Shown here one piece after another: positions 8,391 to 18,071 of a stretch of DNA of 64,000 nucleotides. The stretch spans positions 157,554 to 221,553 of the forward strand of contig NZ_BMRP01000009.1 in the NCBI RefSeq assembly GCF_014648695.1. The letters are read 5' to 3'. Position 1 is the first letter of the stretch. Every line of letters begins with the position of its first letter. The notes below the pieces were generated by a model. That model saw nothing but the letters and a program-made list of their open reading frames with translations, was not told the DNA's origin and did not search any database. Source of the stretch: Streptomyces albospinus. Lineage in GTDB: Bacteria; Actinomycetota; Actinomycetes; Streptomycetales; Streptomycetaceae. A program made the position numbers and the translations under genes.

Positions 8391-10909
8391 GCGTCCACCT
8401 CCTTGGCCGGCGCCGGCGTACCGGGGACGGCGGAGACCTTCACCAGGTCACCGGGGAGCGCCCCGGTGTCGGCGGCCACGCCACCGCCCACGGAATTCAG
8501 CGGCAGCCACACCACCCGGTCGGGCATCTGCGTGATCCGGAGCGGCAGGTGAACCGATCCGGCCGGTCCGGTGACCGCCAGCAGGTCGCCGTCCTCGACG
8601 CCGGCCTCCTCGGCGGTGGCGGCCGACAGCCGGGCGAGTGCGGCGTGCCGGGTGCCGGCCAGCGCCTCGTCGCCTTCCTGGAGCAGCCCCTGGTCCAGGA
8701 GGAGCCGGTGGCCCGCCAGTACGGCCTCGCCGGTGCCCGGGCGGGGCAGCGGACGCCCCGTCTCCAGCGGATCACCGGCGAACGGGCCGCCCCAGCCGCC
8801 CAGTTGGTCCAGCTCCCGGCGCACCGCCCGCAGATCCGGCAGCGCCAGATGGACATCCATGGCGTCGGCGAGCATCTGGAGCACCCGGGCGTCCGGCTGG
8901 AGCAGCCGCCGGGTCATCTGGTCCGGCTTGAGCGCGGCCTCGAACGGCCGGGCCCGGCCCTCCCAGTTGAGAAACGTTCCGGCCTTCTCGACCACGGCCG
9001 CCACCGGGAGCACCACATCCGCCCGCTCGGTGACCTGAGAGGGCCGCAGCTCCAGACTGACCAGGAACCCGACCTCGTCCAGCGCGGTCAACGCCCGCGC
9101 CGGATCGGGCAGATCGGCGACCTCCACGCCCGCCACCAGCAGCGCGCCGAGCTCACCGTTCGCCGCGGCCTCGACGATCTGGCCGGTGTCCCGCCCGTGC
9201 CGGTGCGGCAGCGCGGCCACACCCCAGGCGGCGGCGACCTCGTCCCGGGCCCGCGGATCGGTGGCCGGCCGCCCGCCGGGCAGCAGACCGGGCAGCGCAC
9301 CCGCCTCGACGGCCCCGCGCTCGCCCGCCCGCCGCGGCATCCACACCAGGCGGGCACCGGTCGCGGAGGCGGCGCGGATCGCGGCGGTCAGCGCGCCGGG
9401 CACCGCCGCCAGCCGCTCCCCGACGATGATCACCGAACCGTCCGCGCGCAGCGCCTCGGCCGCGGTCCGCCCCGCGCCGTCCAGCCCCACGCCGCCCGCG
9501 AGCCCCTCTTGAGACAGCGCTGTCAGCCACTCGGTCTCCGTACCGGGCGCCGCCGGGAGCAGCGTGCCGCCCGCCTTGATCAGTCCGCGGGTGGCATGGC
9601 TCGCCAGCCCGTAGGTGCGCTGGCCGCTCCTGCGGTGCGCCTTGCGCAGCCGCAGGAAGACACCGGGCGCCTCCTCCTCCGCCTCGACCCCGGCCAGCAG
9701 CACCGCCGGCGCCTTCTCCAGCGCGGTGTACGTGACGCCGCCACCGTCGAGGTCCCGGCCCCGGCCGGCGACCCTGGCCGCCAGGAAGTCGGCCTCCTCG
9801 GCGCTGTGCACCCGGGCCCGGAAGTCGATGTCGTTGGTGTGCAGCGCGATCCGGGCGAACTTGGCGTACGCGTAGGCGTCCTCGACGGTCAGCCGGCCGC
9901 CGGTCAGCACGCCCGTGCGCCCCCGGGCGGCGGCCAGTCCGCGGGCCGCCGCGTCCAGGGCGGCGGGCCAGCTCGCCGGCTCCAGTTCACCGGTCCGCGG
10001 ATCCCGTACGAGGGGGTGCTCCAGCCGGTCCCGCTGCTGCGCGTACCGGAAGGCGAACCGCCCCTTGTCGCAGATCCACTCCTCGTTGACCTCGGGGTCG
10101 TCCGCCGCCAGCCGCCGCATGACCTTGCCGCGGCGGTGGTCCGTACGGGTCGCGCAGCCGCCGGCGCAGTGCTCGCACACCGACGGCGAGGAGACCAGGT
10201 CGAACGGGCGGGACCGGAAGCGGTACGCGGCCGACGTCAGCGCCCCCACCGGGCAGATCTGGATGGTGTTCCCGGAGAAGTACGACGCGAAGGGGTCGCC
10301 CTCCCCCGTGCCGACCTGCTGGAGGGCGCCGCGCTCGATCAGCTCGATCATCGGGTCGCCGGCGATCTGGTTGCTGAAGCGGGTGCAGCGCGCGCACAGC
10401 ACGCAGCGCTCGCGGTCCAGCAGCACCTGCGTGGAGATCGCCACCGGCTTCTCGTAGGTGCGCTTGCGGCCCTCGAAGCGGCTGTCCGGGTCGCCGACCT
10501 GCATCGCCTGGTTCTGGAGCGGGCACTCGCCGCCCTTGTCGCAGACCGGGCAGTCCAGCGGGTGGTTGATCAGCAGCAGCTCCATCACGCCGCGCTGGGC
10601 CTTCTCGGCCACCGGCGAGGTGAGCTGCGACCTGACCACCATCCCGTCCGTGCAGGTGATGGTGCACGAGGCCATCGGCTTGCGCTGGCCCTCGACCTCG
10701 ACGATGCACTGCCGGCAGGCGCCCGCCGGGTCCAGCAGCGGGTGGTCGCAGAAGCGCGGGATCTCGATGCCGAGGAGTTCGGCGGCGCGGATGACCAGCG
10801 TCCCCTTCGGGACGGAGATCTCGATGCCGTCGATCGTCAGGGTGACGAGGTCCTCCGGCGGAACCGCCGGCTCGCCGCCCCCGGAGGGCGCATTGGTCGT
10901 GACGGTCAT
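8387..10909 (-). CDS. nuoG: NADH-quinone oxidoreductase subunit G
   Basis: An 840-residue iron-sulfur subunit of the peripheral arm. The N-terminus holds a 2Fe-2S ferredoxin domain (CDHPLLDPAGACRQC then C), a His/Cys 4Fe-4S motif (CPVCDKGGECPLQ) and the CVLCARCTRF...CPVGAL cluster. CEHCAGGCATR is the additional cluster ligand set found in some bacteria. The rest is a molybdopterin-oxidoreductase-like fold, probably without Mo cofactor as in other NuoG. The C-terminal domain is Ala/Gly-rich and less conserved. ATG start overlaps the nuoF stop. Confidence 0.96.
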   Translation of the reverse strand: MTVTTNAPSGGGEPAVPPEDLVTLTIDGIEISVPKGTLVIRAAELLGIEIPRFCDHPLLDPAGACRQCIVEVEGQRKPMASCTITCTDGMVVRSQLTSPVAEKAQRGVMELLLINHPLDCPVCDKGGECPLQNQAMQVGDPDSRFEGRKRTYEKPVAISTQVLLDRERCVLCARCTRFSNQIAGDPMIELIERGALQQVGTGEGDPFASYFSGNTIQICPVGALTSAAYRFRSRPFDLVSSPSVCEHCAGGCATRTDHRRGKVMRRLAADDPEVNEEWICDKGRFAFRYAQQRDRLEHPLVRDPRTGELEPASWPAALDAAARGLAAARGRTGVLTGGRLTVEDAYAYAKFARIALHTNDIDFRARVHSAEEADFLAARVAGRGRDLDGGGVTYTALEKAPAVLLAGVEAEEEAPGVFLRLRKAHRRSGQRTYGLASHATRGLIKAGGTLLPAAPGTETEWLTALSQEGLAGGVGLDGAGRTAAEALRADGSVIIVGERLAAVPGALTAAIRAASATGARLVWMPRRAGERGAVEAGALPGLLPGGRPATDPRARDEVAAAWGVAALPHRHGRDTGQIVEAAANGELGALLVAGVEVADLPDPARALTALDEVGFLVSLELRPSQVTERADVVLPVAAVVEKAGTFLNWEGRARPFEAALKPDQMTRRLLQPDARVLQMLADAMDVHLALPDLRAVRRELDQLGGWGGPFAGDPLETGRPLPRPGTGEAVLAGHRLLLDQGLLQEGDEALAGTRHAALARLSAATAEEAGVEDGDLLAVTGPAGSVHLPLRITQMPDRVVWLPLNSVGGGVAADTGALPGDLVKVSAVPGTPAPAKEVDA

Positions 10910-12291
10910 GCATTCACCCCCAGGTGGGCGTCGGTGCCGGCCCAGAGGGTCGACTTGGCGGGGTCGAAGGGGCAGCCCTTGCCGGTGATGTGCTGCTCGT
11001 ACTCCTCGCGGAAGTACTTGAGCGAGGAGAAGATCGGTGAGGCGGCGCCGTCGCCGAGGGCGCAGAAGGACTTGCCGTTGATGTTGTCGGCGATGTCGTC
11101 GATCTTGTCGAGGTCGTCCATCCGGCCCTTGCCCGCCTCGATGTCCCTCAGCAACTGCACCAGCCAGTACGTCCCTTCACGGCAGGGCGTGCACTTGCCG
11201 CAGGACTCGTGCGCGTAGAACTCGGTCCAGCGGGTGACCGCCCGGACGACGCAGGTGGTCTCGTCGAAGCACTGGAGCGCCTTGGTGCCGAGCATCGAGC
11301 CGGCCGCGCCGACGCCCTCGTAGTCGAGCGGCACGTCGAGGTGCTCCTCGGTGAACATCGGTGTCGAAGAGCCGCCCGGCGTCCAGAACTTGAGCCGGTG
11401 GCCGGGCCGCATCCCGCCGCTGATGTCGAGCAGCTGGCGCAGCGTGACGCCCAACGGGGCTTCGTACTGGCCGGGGTTGGCGACATGGCCGCTGAGCGAG
11501 TAGAGCGTGAAGCCCGGGGACTTCTCGCTGCCCATCGACCTGAACCAGTCTTTTCCTTTGTTGAGGATCGCGGGAACCGACGCGATGGATTCGACGTTGT
11601 TCACGACAGTGGGGCAGGCGTAGAGGCCGGCCACCGCGGGGAAAGGGGGACGCAGACGGGGCTGTCCGCGACGGCCTTCCAGGGAATCCAGCAGCGCGGT
11701 TTCCTCACCGCAGATGTACGCGCCGGCGCCCGCGTGCACGATCACGTCCAGGTCGAGTCCCGACCCCAGGATGTCCTTTCCGAGGAAGCCCGCCGCATAC
11801 GCCTCGCGCACGGCCTCGTGCAGCCGGCGCAGTACGGGCACGACCTCACCGCGCAGATAGATGAAGGCATGGTGCGACCGGATCGCATGACAGGCGATCA
11901 CGATCCCCTCGATGAGGGAATGCGGGTTGGCGAAGAGGAGCGGGATGTCCTTGCAGGTCCCGGGCTCCGACTCGTCGGCGTTGACAACTAGATAGTGCGG
12001 TTTGCCGTCGCCCTGCGGAATGAACTGCCATTTCATCCCGGTCGGGAAGCCGGCGCCGCCGCGACCGCGGAGCCCGGAGTCCTTGACGTAGGCGATGACG
12101 TCGTCCGGGGCCATCGCGAGGGCCTTGCGCATGCCCTCGTAGCCCTCGTGGCGCAGATAGGTCTGAAGCGTCCAGGACTCGGGCTCGTCCCAGAAGGCGG
12201 AGAGGACGGGGGCGAGGACCTTCTCCGGGCTGTTCGCGCCTCCGGCCTGCGGCCGGGAAGGGCCGCCGAACTCGGCTGCCACGGTCATCAC
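10906..12291 (-). CDS. nuoF: NADH-quinone oxidoreductase subunit F (NADH/FMN-binding)
   Basis: A 461-residue NADH dehydrogenase flavoprotein. The NADH/FMN-binding stretch GLRGRGGAGFPTGMKW is at about residue 73, the second glycine-rich segment AGAGAYICGEETAL lies mid-protein, and the N3 4Fe-4S ligands are SCGKCTPCREG plus a later Cys (FCALGDGA). It accepts hydride from NADH and passes electrons to NuoE/NuoG. GTG 12291 overlaps the nuoE stop (GTGA), and an ATG follows directly, so the exact start may be one codon later. Confidence 0.97.
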   Translation of the reverse strand: MMTVAAEFGGPSRPQAGGANSPEKVLAPVLSAFWDEPESWTLQTYLRHEGYEGMRKALAMAPDDVIAYVKDSGLRGRGGAGFPTGMKWQFIPQGDGKPHYLVVNADESEPGTCKDIPLLFANPHSLIEGIVIACHAIRSHHAFIYLRGEVVPVLRRLHEAVREAYAAGFLGKDILGSGLDLDVIVHAGAGAYICGEETALLDSLEGRRGQPRLRPPFPAVAGLYACPTVVNNVESIASVPAILNKGKDWFRSMGSEKSPGFTLYSLSGHVANPGQYEAPLGVTLRQLLDISGGMRPGHRLKFWTPGGSSTPMFTEEHLDVPLDYEGVGAAGSMLGTKALQCFDETTCVVRAVTRWTEFYAHESCGKCTPCREGTYWLVQLLRDIEAGKGRMDDLDKIDDIADNINGKSFCALGDGAASPIFSSLKYFREEYEQHITGKGCPFDPAKSTLWAGTDAHLGVNA

Positions 12292-13139
12292 TTCCCCTCC
12301 TCGTCCGCCGGGCCGGCGGCATCGTCACGGCGGGGCGGAACCCCGCCGTCCGGGCTGGCGGCGGGAGAGGGGCCGGCCTCGTCGGGCGGGCCGTCCGCGG
12401 TGGTGCGCGGGGAGACGACATGGTCCGCGTGGCCGGGGGCCACCTCGCCCTTGGCCAGGCGCAGTCCGATCAGGGAGGCGGGACCGGCGCCGCCGGTGGC
12501 CTCGACGGCGCCCGGCCGCCGGTCCGGGAAGCCGGCGAGCATCCGGGCCGTCTCCTTGAAGGTGCAGAGAGGGGCGCCGCGGGTGGGCTCGACGGTCCGG
12601 CCGGCCCGCAGGTCGTCGACCAGCTGCCGGGCGGACCGCGGGGTCTGGTTGTCGAAGAACTCCCAGTTGACCATCACGACGGGGGCGAAGTCGCAGGCGG
12701 CGTTGCACTCGATGTGTTCGAGGGTGATGGCGCCGTCCTCGGTGGTCTCGCCGTTGCCGATCCCGAGGTGGTGCTTGAGGTCCTCGAAGATGGCGTCGCC
12801 GCCCATCACCGCGCACAGGGTGTTGGTGCAGACCCCGACCTGGTAGTCGCCGCTCGGCGTGCGGCGGTACATGGAGTAGAAGGTCGAGACCGCGGTGACC
12901 TCGGCGGTGGTGAGGTCGAGCATCTCGGCGCAGAAGCGGATGCCGGTGCGGGTGATGTGCCCTTCCTCGGCCTGGACGAGGTGCAGCAGCGGCAGCAGCG
13001 CCGAGCGCGAGCCGGGGTAGCGGGCGATCACCTCCTTCGCGTCCGCTTCCAGCCGGGCCCGTACGTCGGCCGGGTAGTCCGGGGCCGGGAGTCGGGGCAT
13101 GCCCAGCTGGACGTCATTGCGTGCCGGAGTGGCGTTCAC
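12288..13139 (-). CDS. nuoE: NADH-quinone oxidoreductase subunit E (2Fe-2S)
   Basis: A 24-kDa-type thioredoxin-fold subunit carrying the N1a 2Fe-2S cluster. The four ligands are seen as VCTNTLC (C-x4-C) and ECNAACDFAP (C-x3-C). The protein is 283 residues; after about residue 200 there is a low-complexity Pro/Asp/Gly-rich tail (ending DDAAGPADEEGK) that is longer than in most phyla but usual in Streptomyces. GTG 13139 overlaps the nuoD stop. Confidence 0.96.
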   Translation of the reverse strand: MNATPARNDVQLGMPRLPAPDYPADVRARLEADAKEVIARYPGSRSALLPLLHLVQAEEGHITRTGIRFCAEMLDLTTAEVTAVSTFYSMYRRTPSGDYQVGVCTNTLCAVMGGDAIFEDLKHHLGIGNGETTEDGAITLEHIECNAACDFAPVVMVNWEFFDNQTPRSARQLVDDLRAGRTVEPTRGAPLCTFKETARMLAGFPDRRPGAVEATGGAGPASLIGLRLAKGEVAPGHADHVVSPRTTADGPPDEAGPSPAASPDGGVPPRRDDAAGPADEEGK

Positions 13140-14470
13140 CGGTCGACGCCTCCCATCACGGGGTCGATGGACGCGACGGCGACGATGACGTCGGCGACCT
13201 GGCCGCCTTCACACATCGCTGCCATGGCTTGCAGGTTGGTGAAGGACGGGTCGCGGAAGTGCACCCGGTAGGGACGGGTGCCGCCGTCGCTGACCGCGTG
13301 GACGCCCAGCTCGCCCTTGGGCGACTCGACGGCGGTGTACGTCTGTCCGGGCGGGACCCGGAAGCCCTCCGTCACCAGCTTGAAGTGGTGGATCAGGGCC
13401 TCCATCGAGGTGCCCATGATCTTCTTGATGTGGTCGAGGGAATTGCCGAGGCCGTCGGGGCCGAGGGCCAGCTGGGCGGGCCAGGCGATCTTCTTGTCCG
13501 CGACCATCACGGGCCCGGGCTCCAGCCGGTCCAGGCACTGCTCGACGATCCTCAGCGACTGGCGCATCTCCTCCAGCCGGATCAGGAACCGGCCGTAGGC
13601 ATCGCAGGTGTCGGCTGTCGGCACCTCGAAGTCGTAGTTCTCGTATCCACAGTACGGCTGCGTCTTGCGCAGGTCATGGGGCAGTCCGGCGGACCGGACG
13701 ATGGGCCCGGTGGCTCCGGTGGCCATGCAGCCGGCCAGGTCGAGGTAGCCGATGCCCTCCATGCGGCCCTTGAAGACGGGGTTGCCGGTGGCGAGCTTGT
13801 CGTACTCGACGATGTTCCTGCGCATCTTCTTGACGAAGGCGCGGACCTGGTCGACGGCGCCCGGCGGCAGGTCCTGGGCCAGGCCGCCGGGGCGGATGTA
13901 GGCGTGGTTCATCCGCAGGCCGGTGATCAGCTCGTAGATGTCGAGGATCAGTTCCCGGTCGCGGAAGCCGTAGATCATGATCGTGGTGGCGCCGAGCTCC
14001 ATGCCGCCGGTGGCGATGCACACGAGGTGGGAGGAGAGCCGGTTGAGCTCCATCAGCATCACGCGGATGACGGAGGCCCGGTCGGGCACCTGGTCGGTGA
14101 TGCCGAGCAGCTTCTCCACGGCCAGGCAGTAGGCCGTCTCGTTGAAGAAGGGCGTCAGGTAGTCCATCCGCGTCACGAACGTCGTGCCCTGCGTCCAGGT
14201 CCGGTATTCGAGGTTCTTCTCGATGCCGGTGTGCAGGTAGCCGATGCCGCAGCGGGCCTCGGTGACGGTCTCGCCGTCGATCTCCAGGATCAGCCGGAGC
14301 ACGCCGTGGGTGGACGGGTGCTGCGGCCCCATGTTGACGATGATCCGCTCGTCGTCGGACTTGGCGGCGCCCGCCGCGACCTCGTCCCAGTCGCCACCGG
14401 TGACGGTGTAGACGGTGCCTTCCGTGGTCTCGCGGGGGGTTGCGCGGGACGCCTCGCTGGGAGTGCTCAT
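13136..14470 (-). CDS. nuoD: NADH-quinone oxidoreductase subunit D
   Basis: A 444-residue 49-kDa-type subunit, homologous to the [NiFe]-hydrogenase large subunit and forming the quinone site with NuoB. Key stretches are GPQHPSTHGVLRLILEIDGE, GYLHTGIEKNLEYRTW, LIRLEEMRQSLRIVEQCL and the C-terminal ASIDPVMGGVDR. ATG 14470 is inside the TGATG junction with nuoC. The first 40 residues (Thr/Glu-rich) are an N-terminal extension before the conserved domain. Confidence 0.97.
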   Translation of the reverse strand: MSTPSEASRATPRETTEGTVYTVTGGDWDEVAAGAAKSDDERIIVNMGPQHPSTHGVLRLILEIDGETVTEARCGIGYLHTGIEKNLEYRTWTQGTTFVTRMDYLTPFFNETAYCLAVEKLLGITDQVPDRASVIRVMLMELNRLSSHLVCIATGGMELGATTIMIYGFRDRELILDIYELITGLRMNHAYIRPGGLAQDLPPGAVDQVRAFVKKMRRNIVEYDKLATGNPVFKGRMEGIGYLDLAGCMATGATGPIVRSAGLPHDLRKTQPYCGYENYDFEVPTADTCDAYGRFLIRLEEMRQSLRIVEQCLDRLEPGPVMVADKKIAWPAQLALGPDGLGNSLDHIKKIMGTSMEALIHHFKLVTEGFRVPPGQTYTAVESPKGELGVHAVSDGGTRPYRVHFRDPSFTNLQAMAAMCEGGQVADVIVAVASIDPVMGGVDR

Positions 14471-15260
14471 CAGGTGTACGACCTCCGCTGGTCGGGAGCC
14501 GGGATCCGGGCGCCCTTGTACTCGACGGGAATGCCGCCGAGCGGGTAGTCCTTGCGCTGCGGGAAGCCCTGCCAGTCGTCCGGCATCATGATCCGCGTGA
14601 GCGCCGGGTGCCCGTCGAAGACGAGGCCGAAGAAGTCGTAGGTCTCGCGCTCGTGCCAGTCGTTGGTCGGGTAGACCCCGACGAGCGACGGCACGTGCGG
14701 GTCGGCGTCCGGGGCGGAGACCTCCAGCCGGATCAGCCGGTTGTGGGTGATCGAGCGCAGGTGGTAGACGGCGTGCAGCTCGCGGCCCTTGTCGCCGGGG
14801 TAGTGGACGCCGCTCACGCCCGTACAGAGCTCGAAGCGCAGCGCGGGGTCGTCGCGCAGCGTCCTGGCGACGGCCGGCAGATACTCCCGGCCGATGTGGA
14901 AGGTGATCTCGCCGCGGTCGACGACGGTCTTCTCGATAACGTTCTCGGGCACCAGGCCCTGCTCGTCCAGGGCCCCCTCCAGCTCGTCGGCGACCTCGTC
15001 GAACTCTCCGTACGCTCCCCCTCCCCCACTCTCGACTCCGCTCGAGCGGGAGGTACCCCCATCGCCCGGTCCGCCGTACGGCCGCGCGCTCGCGCCGGGC
15101 ATCCGGACGGACCGCACCAGCCCGCCGTAACCGGAGGTGTCACCGCCGTTGTTGGCGCCGAACATCCCGTGGCGGGTGCCGATCACCTCGCCGGTGTCCG
15201 CGCGCTGCGCCGGGACGGCCTCGTCCGGCCGGTCCGGGGTCTCGGGGTTCTTCGGCTCGC

Positions 15261-15264
<4 letters not shown>
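14470..15264 (-). CDS. nuoC: NADH-quinone oxidoreductase subunit C with repeat-derived insertion
   Basis: A 264-residue 30-kDa-type subunit. The conserved domain is in the C-terminal half, with the family signature RETYDFFGLVFDGHPALTRI followed by DDWQGFPQRKDYPLGG. The GTG start overlaps the nuoB stop. The N-terminal 70 residues are divergent, and DNA at 15016-15063 is a GC-rich palindromic element of the kind scattered through Streptomyces genomes. Here it is read in frame as a Gly/Ser-rich linker (GGTSRSSGVESGGGGAYG). The reading frame is intact, so the protein is probably functional. Confidence 0.95.
15016..15063. repeat. palindromic REP-like element inside nuoC
   Basis: A C-rich stretch, then ACTCTCGACTCCGCTCGAGC and a GGGAGGTACCCCC arm, can fold into a strong hairpin (CTCGA...TCGAG core with C-rich/G-rich flanks). 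From memory it resembles a family of short palindromes dispersed in Streptomyces intergenic DNA. It lies inside the divergent N-terminal linker of nuoC and preserves the frame. Confidence 0.65.
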
Positions 15265-15815
<551 letters not shown>

Positions 15816-15824
15816 TGGTGACCC

Positions 15825-16184
15825 CTAGTCCCATTCCAGGCCGCCACGCCGCCAGACGTAGGCGTAGGCGACGAAGACGGTGAGCGCGAAGAGGAGCATC
15901 TCGACGAGCCCGAACAGCCCCAGGGCGTCGAAGGTGACGGCCCAGGGATAGAGGAAGACGATCTCGATGTCGAAGACGATGAAGAGCATCGCCGTCAGGT
16001 AGTACTTGATCGGAAAGCGACCGCCACCGGACGGGTGTGGCGTCGGCTCGATTCCGCATTCGTACGCTTCGAGCTTGGCCCGGTTGTAGCGCCGGGGGCC
16101 GATGAGCGTGGCCATGACCACGGAGAAGATCGCAAAGCCTGCCCCGAGGGCTCCCAGTACGAGGATGGGCGCGTAAGCGTTCAC
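15825..16184 (-). CDS. nuoA: NADH-quinone oxidoreductase subunit A
   Basis: First gene of the complex I operon. A 119-residue three-helix membrane subunit with the conserved loop EAYECGIEPTP (Cys of the TMH1-2 loop), FPIKYYLTAMLFIVFDIEIV and the terminal charged segment. GTG start (MNAYAPIL). The upstream region contains the Rex operator at 16265-16280, so expression of the whole operon is expected to respond to NADH/NAD+. Confidence 0.97.
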   Translation of the reverse strand: MNAYAPILVLGALGAGFAIFSVVMATLIGPRRYNRAKLEAYECGIEPTPHPSGGGRFPIKYYLTAMLFIVFDIEIVFLYPWAVTFDALGLFGLVEMLLFALTVFVAYAYVWRRGGLEWD

Positions 16185-16264
16185 CGTCCCCGCTCCCTTC
16201 AGTCGACGATGACTGGATGGCGGTCCGCTCGGGCTCAGGGGCTGCCCCGTGGAGATCGTGCCTA

Positions 16265-16280
16265 TGTGAGGCAGTTCACA
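16265..16280. promoter_or_regulatory. Rex operator (ROP) upstream of nuoA
   Basis: TGTGAGGCAGTTCACA matches the Streptomyces Rex operator consensus TGTGAAC-N2-GTTCACA at almost every position. It lies 80 bp upstream of the nuoA start. Rex is known to repress the nuo operon in S. coelicolor when NADH is low. The site is seen directly; Rex binding here is inferred. Confidence 0.85.
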
Positions 16281-16295
16281 AGCCCGAATGCCTGC

Positions 16296-16301
16296 ATCTT
16301 A
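16296..16301 (-). promoter_or_regulatory. possible -10 hexamer of the nuo promoter
   Basis: On the minus strand TAAGAT stands about 15 bases upstream of the Rex operator, so transcription would start just before the operator and binding would block it. No convincing -35 hexamer is visible at 17-18 bp, so this is a weak prediction. Confidence 0.3.
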
Positions 16302-16952
16302 TGCCCGTCGCTCTGTGATCTGCGACACGGGGTGCGACAACGACTTTGTGATCTTCACCACCTGACGAAGGATCATGGAACCGGATGCCCGATGATCCCC
16401 TTACACGACGCTTGCCAGTGATCACTAGAGGTGATATTCGCCAAGGTTACCGCTGGTCACGACGGCAACCCCATTATCAAATGAGGCGCCTTGCAAGCAA
16501 ATTGGCACTGGACGAAATCAACTGCTATATGCGCCAGGCCCGTAGACGTGATCCACTCGTGACCCGGCCGTGATCGTCGGTACGTGCCTCGATTCACGAG
16601 CGCGCCGGGTCGGCCCGGCGGGCGGATGGCCGACTCCCGACCGACGGCCGGCCGCTCGTTCGGTCACGGGAACATAACGGACACTCACGAGTGACCTATC
16701 CCACGCGATTTGAAGTACTGAGACCTTGACGCCCGGGAAGCCTTGGCGTGGCGGATGGGGAAGTGGTAGGCACCCCCGGAGCCCGCGCCGAGCCTCAAAT
16801 GTCGTGCGTAGGAACGTGATCGCGAATTCCGGACATCGCGCCGGCGAGGCGACGGGCAGTCAAAAGTCCGTTTTGTTCGTCGCGTACGCGTCAAGTGTGG
16901 CGTACTGCACCTTTGTTGGCAGCAACCTTCGGCTCCTGATAGCCGTGGTGCC
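16302..16952. other. intergenic region between nuoA and the NlpC/P60 gene
   Basis: About 650 bases between divergent genes with no supported gene. The part 16380-16560 is clearly more AT-rich than its surroundings. Its one ORF (about 62 codons) shows no Streptomyces third-position GC bias and no recognisable motif. The region must hold the nuo promoter and that of the 16953 gene. I looked for a c-di-AMP (ydaO-type) riboswitch, which precedes several Streptomyces cell-wall hydrolase genes, and saw none. Confidence 0.6.
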
Positions 16953-17747
16953 ATGTCCCCGAACGCACTCATACCCAGCCACCGGAAGCCCCGCCGTTCC
17001 GCGTCCTCGCGGGCACTGCGTGCGGGCGTGACCGGTGGCTTCCTCACCCTTGCGGTGACCGGCGCGACCGTGCCGGCCAACGCCGCCGAGAAGTCCGTCT
17101 CCGAAACCCAGGAGATGCCCACCATCACGATGGCGCTGGCCTCCAGCGCCGCCGAGAGCGCGGACGCCGCCCAGCAGGCCGCGCTCAACTACGAGCGCCA
17201 GGCGCTCCAGGACGCCGCCGCCGCCAAGGCCGACAAGGCCGCGAACAAGGCGAAGGCCGCCGCCGAGAAGAAGGCCGAGGCCGAGGCCGAGGCGAAGAAG
17301 GCCGCCGACGAGGCCCGCAAGGCCAAGGAAGCCACGCAGGCCCGCGCCTCGCGCTCCGACGAGCGCACCTCGCTCTCCACCTCCAGCGCGACCGGCAGCG
17401 TCGCCACCCTCGTCTCCTTCCTCAAGGCGCAGCTCGGCAAGGCGTACGTCCTCGGCTCCAGCGGCCCGTCCTCGTACGACTGCTCCGGCCTGACCCAGGC
17501 CGCGTTCTCCCAGATCGGCGTCAACCTGCCGCGCGTCTCGCAGAGCCAGTCGACCACCGGCACCCAGGTCAGCCTCAGCAACCTCCAGGTCGGGGACATC
17601 CTGTACTGGGGCAGCGCGGGCAGCGCCTACCACGTCGCCGTGTACGTCGGCGGCGGCAACTTCATCGGCGCCCAGAACCCGAGCACCGGCATCGTCGAGC
17701 GCCCGCTCAGCTACGACCAGCCCACCGGCGCGGTGCGCGTCCTCTGA
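16953..17747 (+). CDS. secreted NlpC/P60 family peptidoglycan hydrolase
   Basis: A 264-residue cell-wall endopeptidase. Residues 1-45 form a long Sec-type signal peptide (Arg-rich N-region, cleavage near ANA-AE). Residues 60-140 form an Ala/Lys/Glu-rich coiled coil. Residues 150-264 are the NlpC/P60 domain with the catalytic Cys in YDCSGL (C177) and His in YHVAVYVGGG (H227). It probably cleaves stem-peptide bonds during growth or septation. It stands alone between nuoA (divergent) and the pyrophosphokinase gene. ATG start chosen because the signal peptide begins there; no strong ribosome site is visible. A strong terminator follows. Confidence 0.9.
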   Translation: MSPNALIPSHRKPRRSASSRALRAGVTGGFLTLAVTGATVPANAAEKSVSETQEMPTITMALASSAAESADAAQQAALNYERQALQDAAAAKADKAANKAKAAAEKKAEAEAEAKKAADEARKAKEATQARASRSDERTSLSTSSATGSVATLVSFLKAQLGKAYVLGSSGPSSYDCSGLTQAAFSQIGVNLPRVSQSQSTTGTQVSLSNLQVGDILYWGSAGSAYHVAVYVGGGNFIGAQNPSTGIVERPLSYDQPTGAVRVL

Positions 17748-17772
17748 GACCGCCGCACCCCGGAGTGCCCAC

Positions 17773-17811
17773 AAGGACCGCCCCTCCCCCGCTCGGGAGG
17801 GGCGGTCCTTT
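17773..17811 (+). terminator. rho-independent-type terminator after the NlpC/P60 gene
   Basis: A perfect 16-bp stem (AAGGACCGCCCCTCCC paired with its complement) with a short CCGCTC loop and a trailing T run lies 25 bp after the stop codon. Confidence 0.85.
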
Positions 17812-18071
17812 GCGGTACGGCGGCCGGTGCCCGTCCCGGCCGCGCCCGGGACCGCCGTCCGTTTCGCGCCGCGCAGCGCACCGATCCGGTCAGGTACGGG
17901 CCGAACAGTCGTCCGCGCAGCCACCGATGCGCGCCGCGTCCGTTGCACCTCTCGTCATGTGCCGCACTGCTGCCCGCCGACATCCGACGGACAGCGGTGC
18001 GGTGACCGTCATGCGGCAGCCGTACGGCCACTGATCGGCGATACGGCCCGCAGAGAGGAATCCACGCTCCG

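Noticed and set aside
16385..16573. 62-codon ORF in the nuoA upstream region
   Set aside because: No third-position GC bias, no ribosome site, no homology by eye.
16800..16952. c-di-AMP (ydaO) riboswitch upstream of the NlpC/P60 gene
   Set aside because: Such riboswitches precede some Streptomyces cell-wall hydrolase genes, but the conserved core sequences could not be found here.
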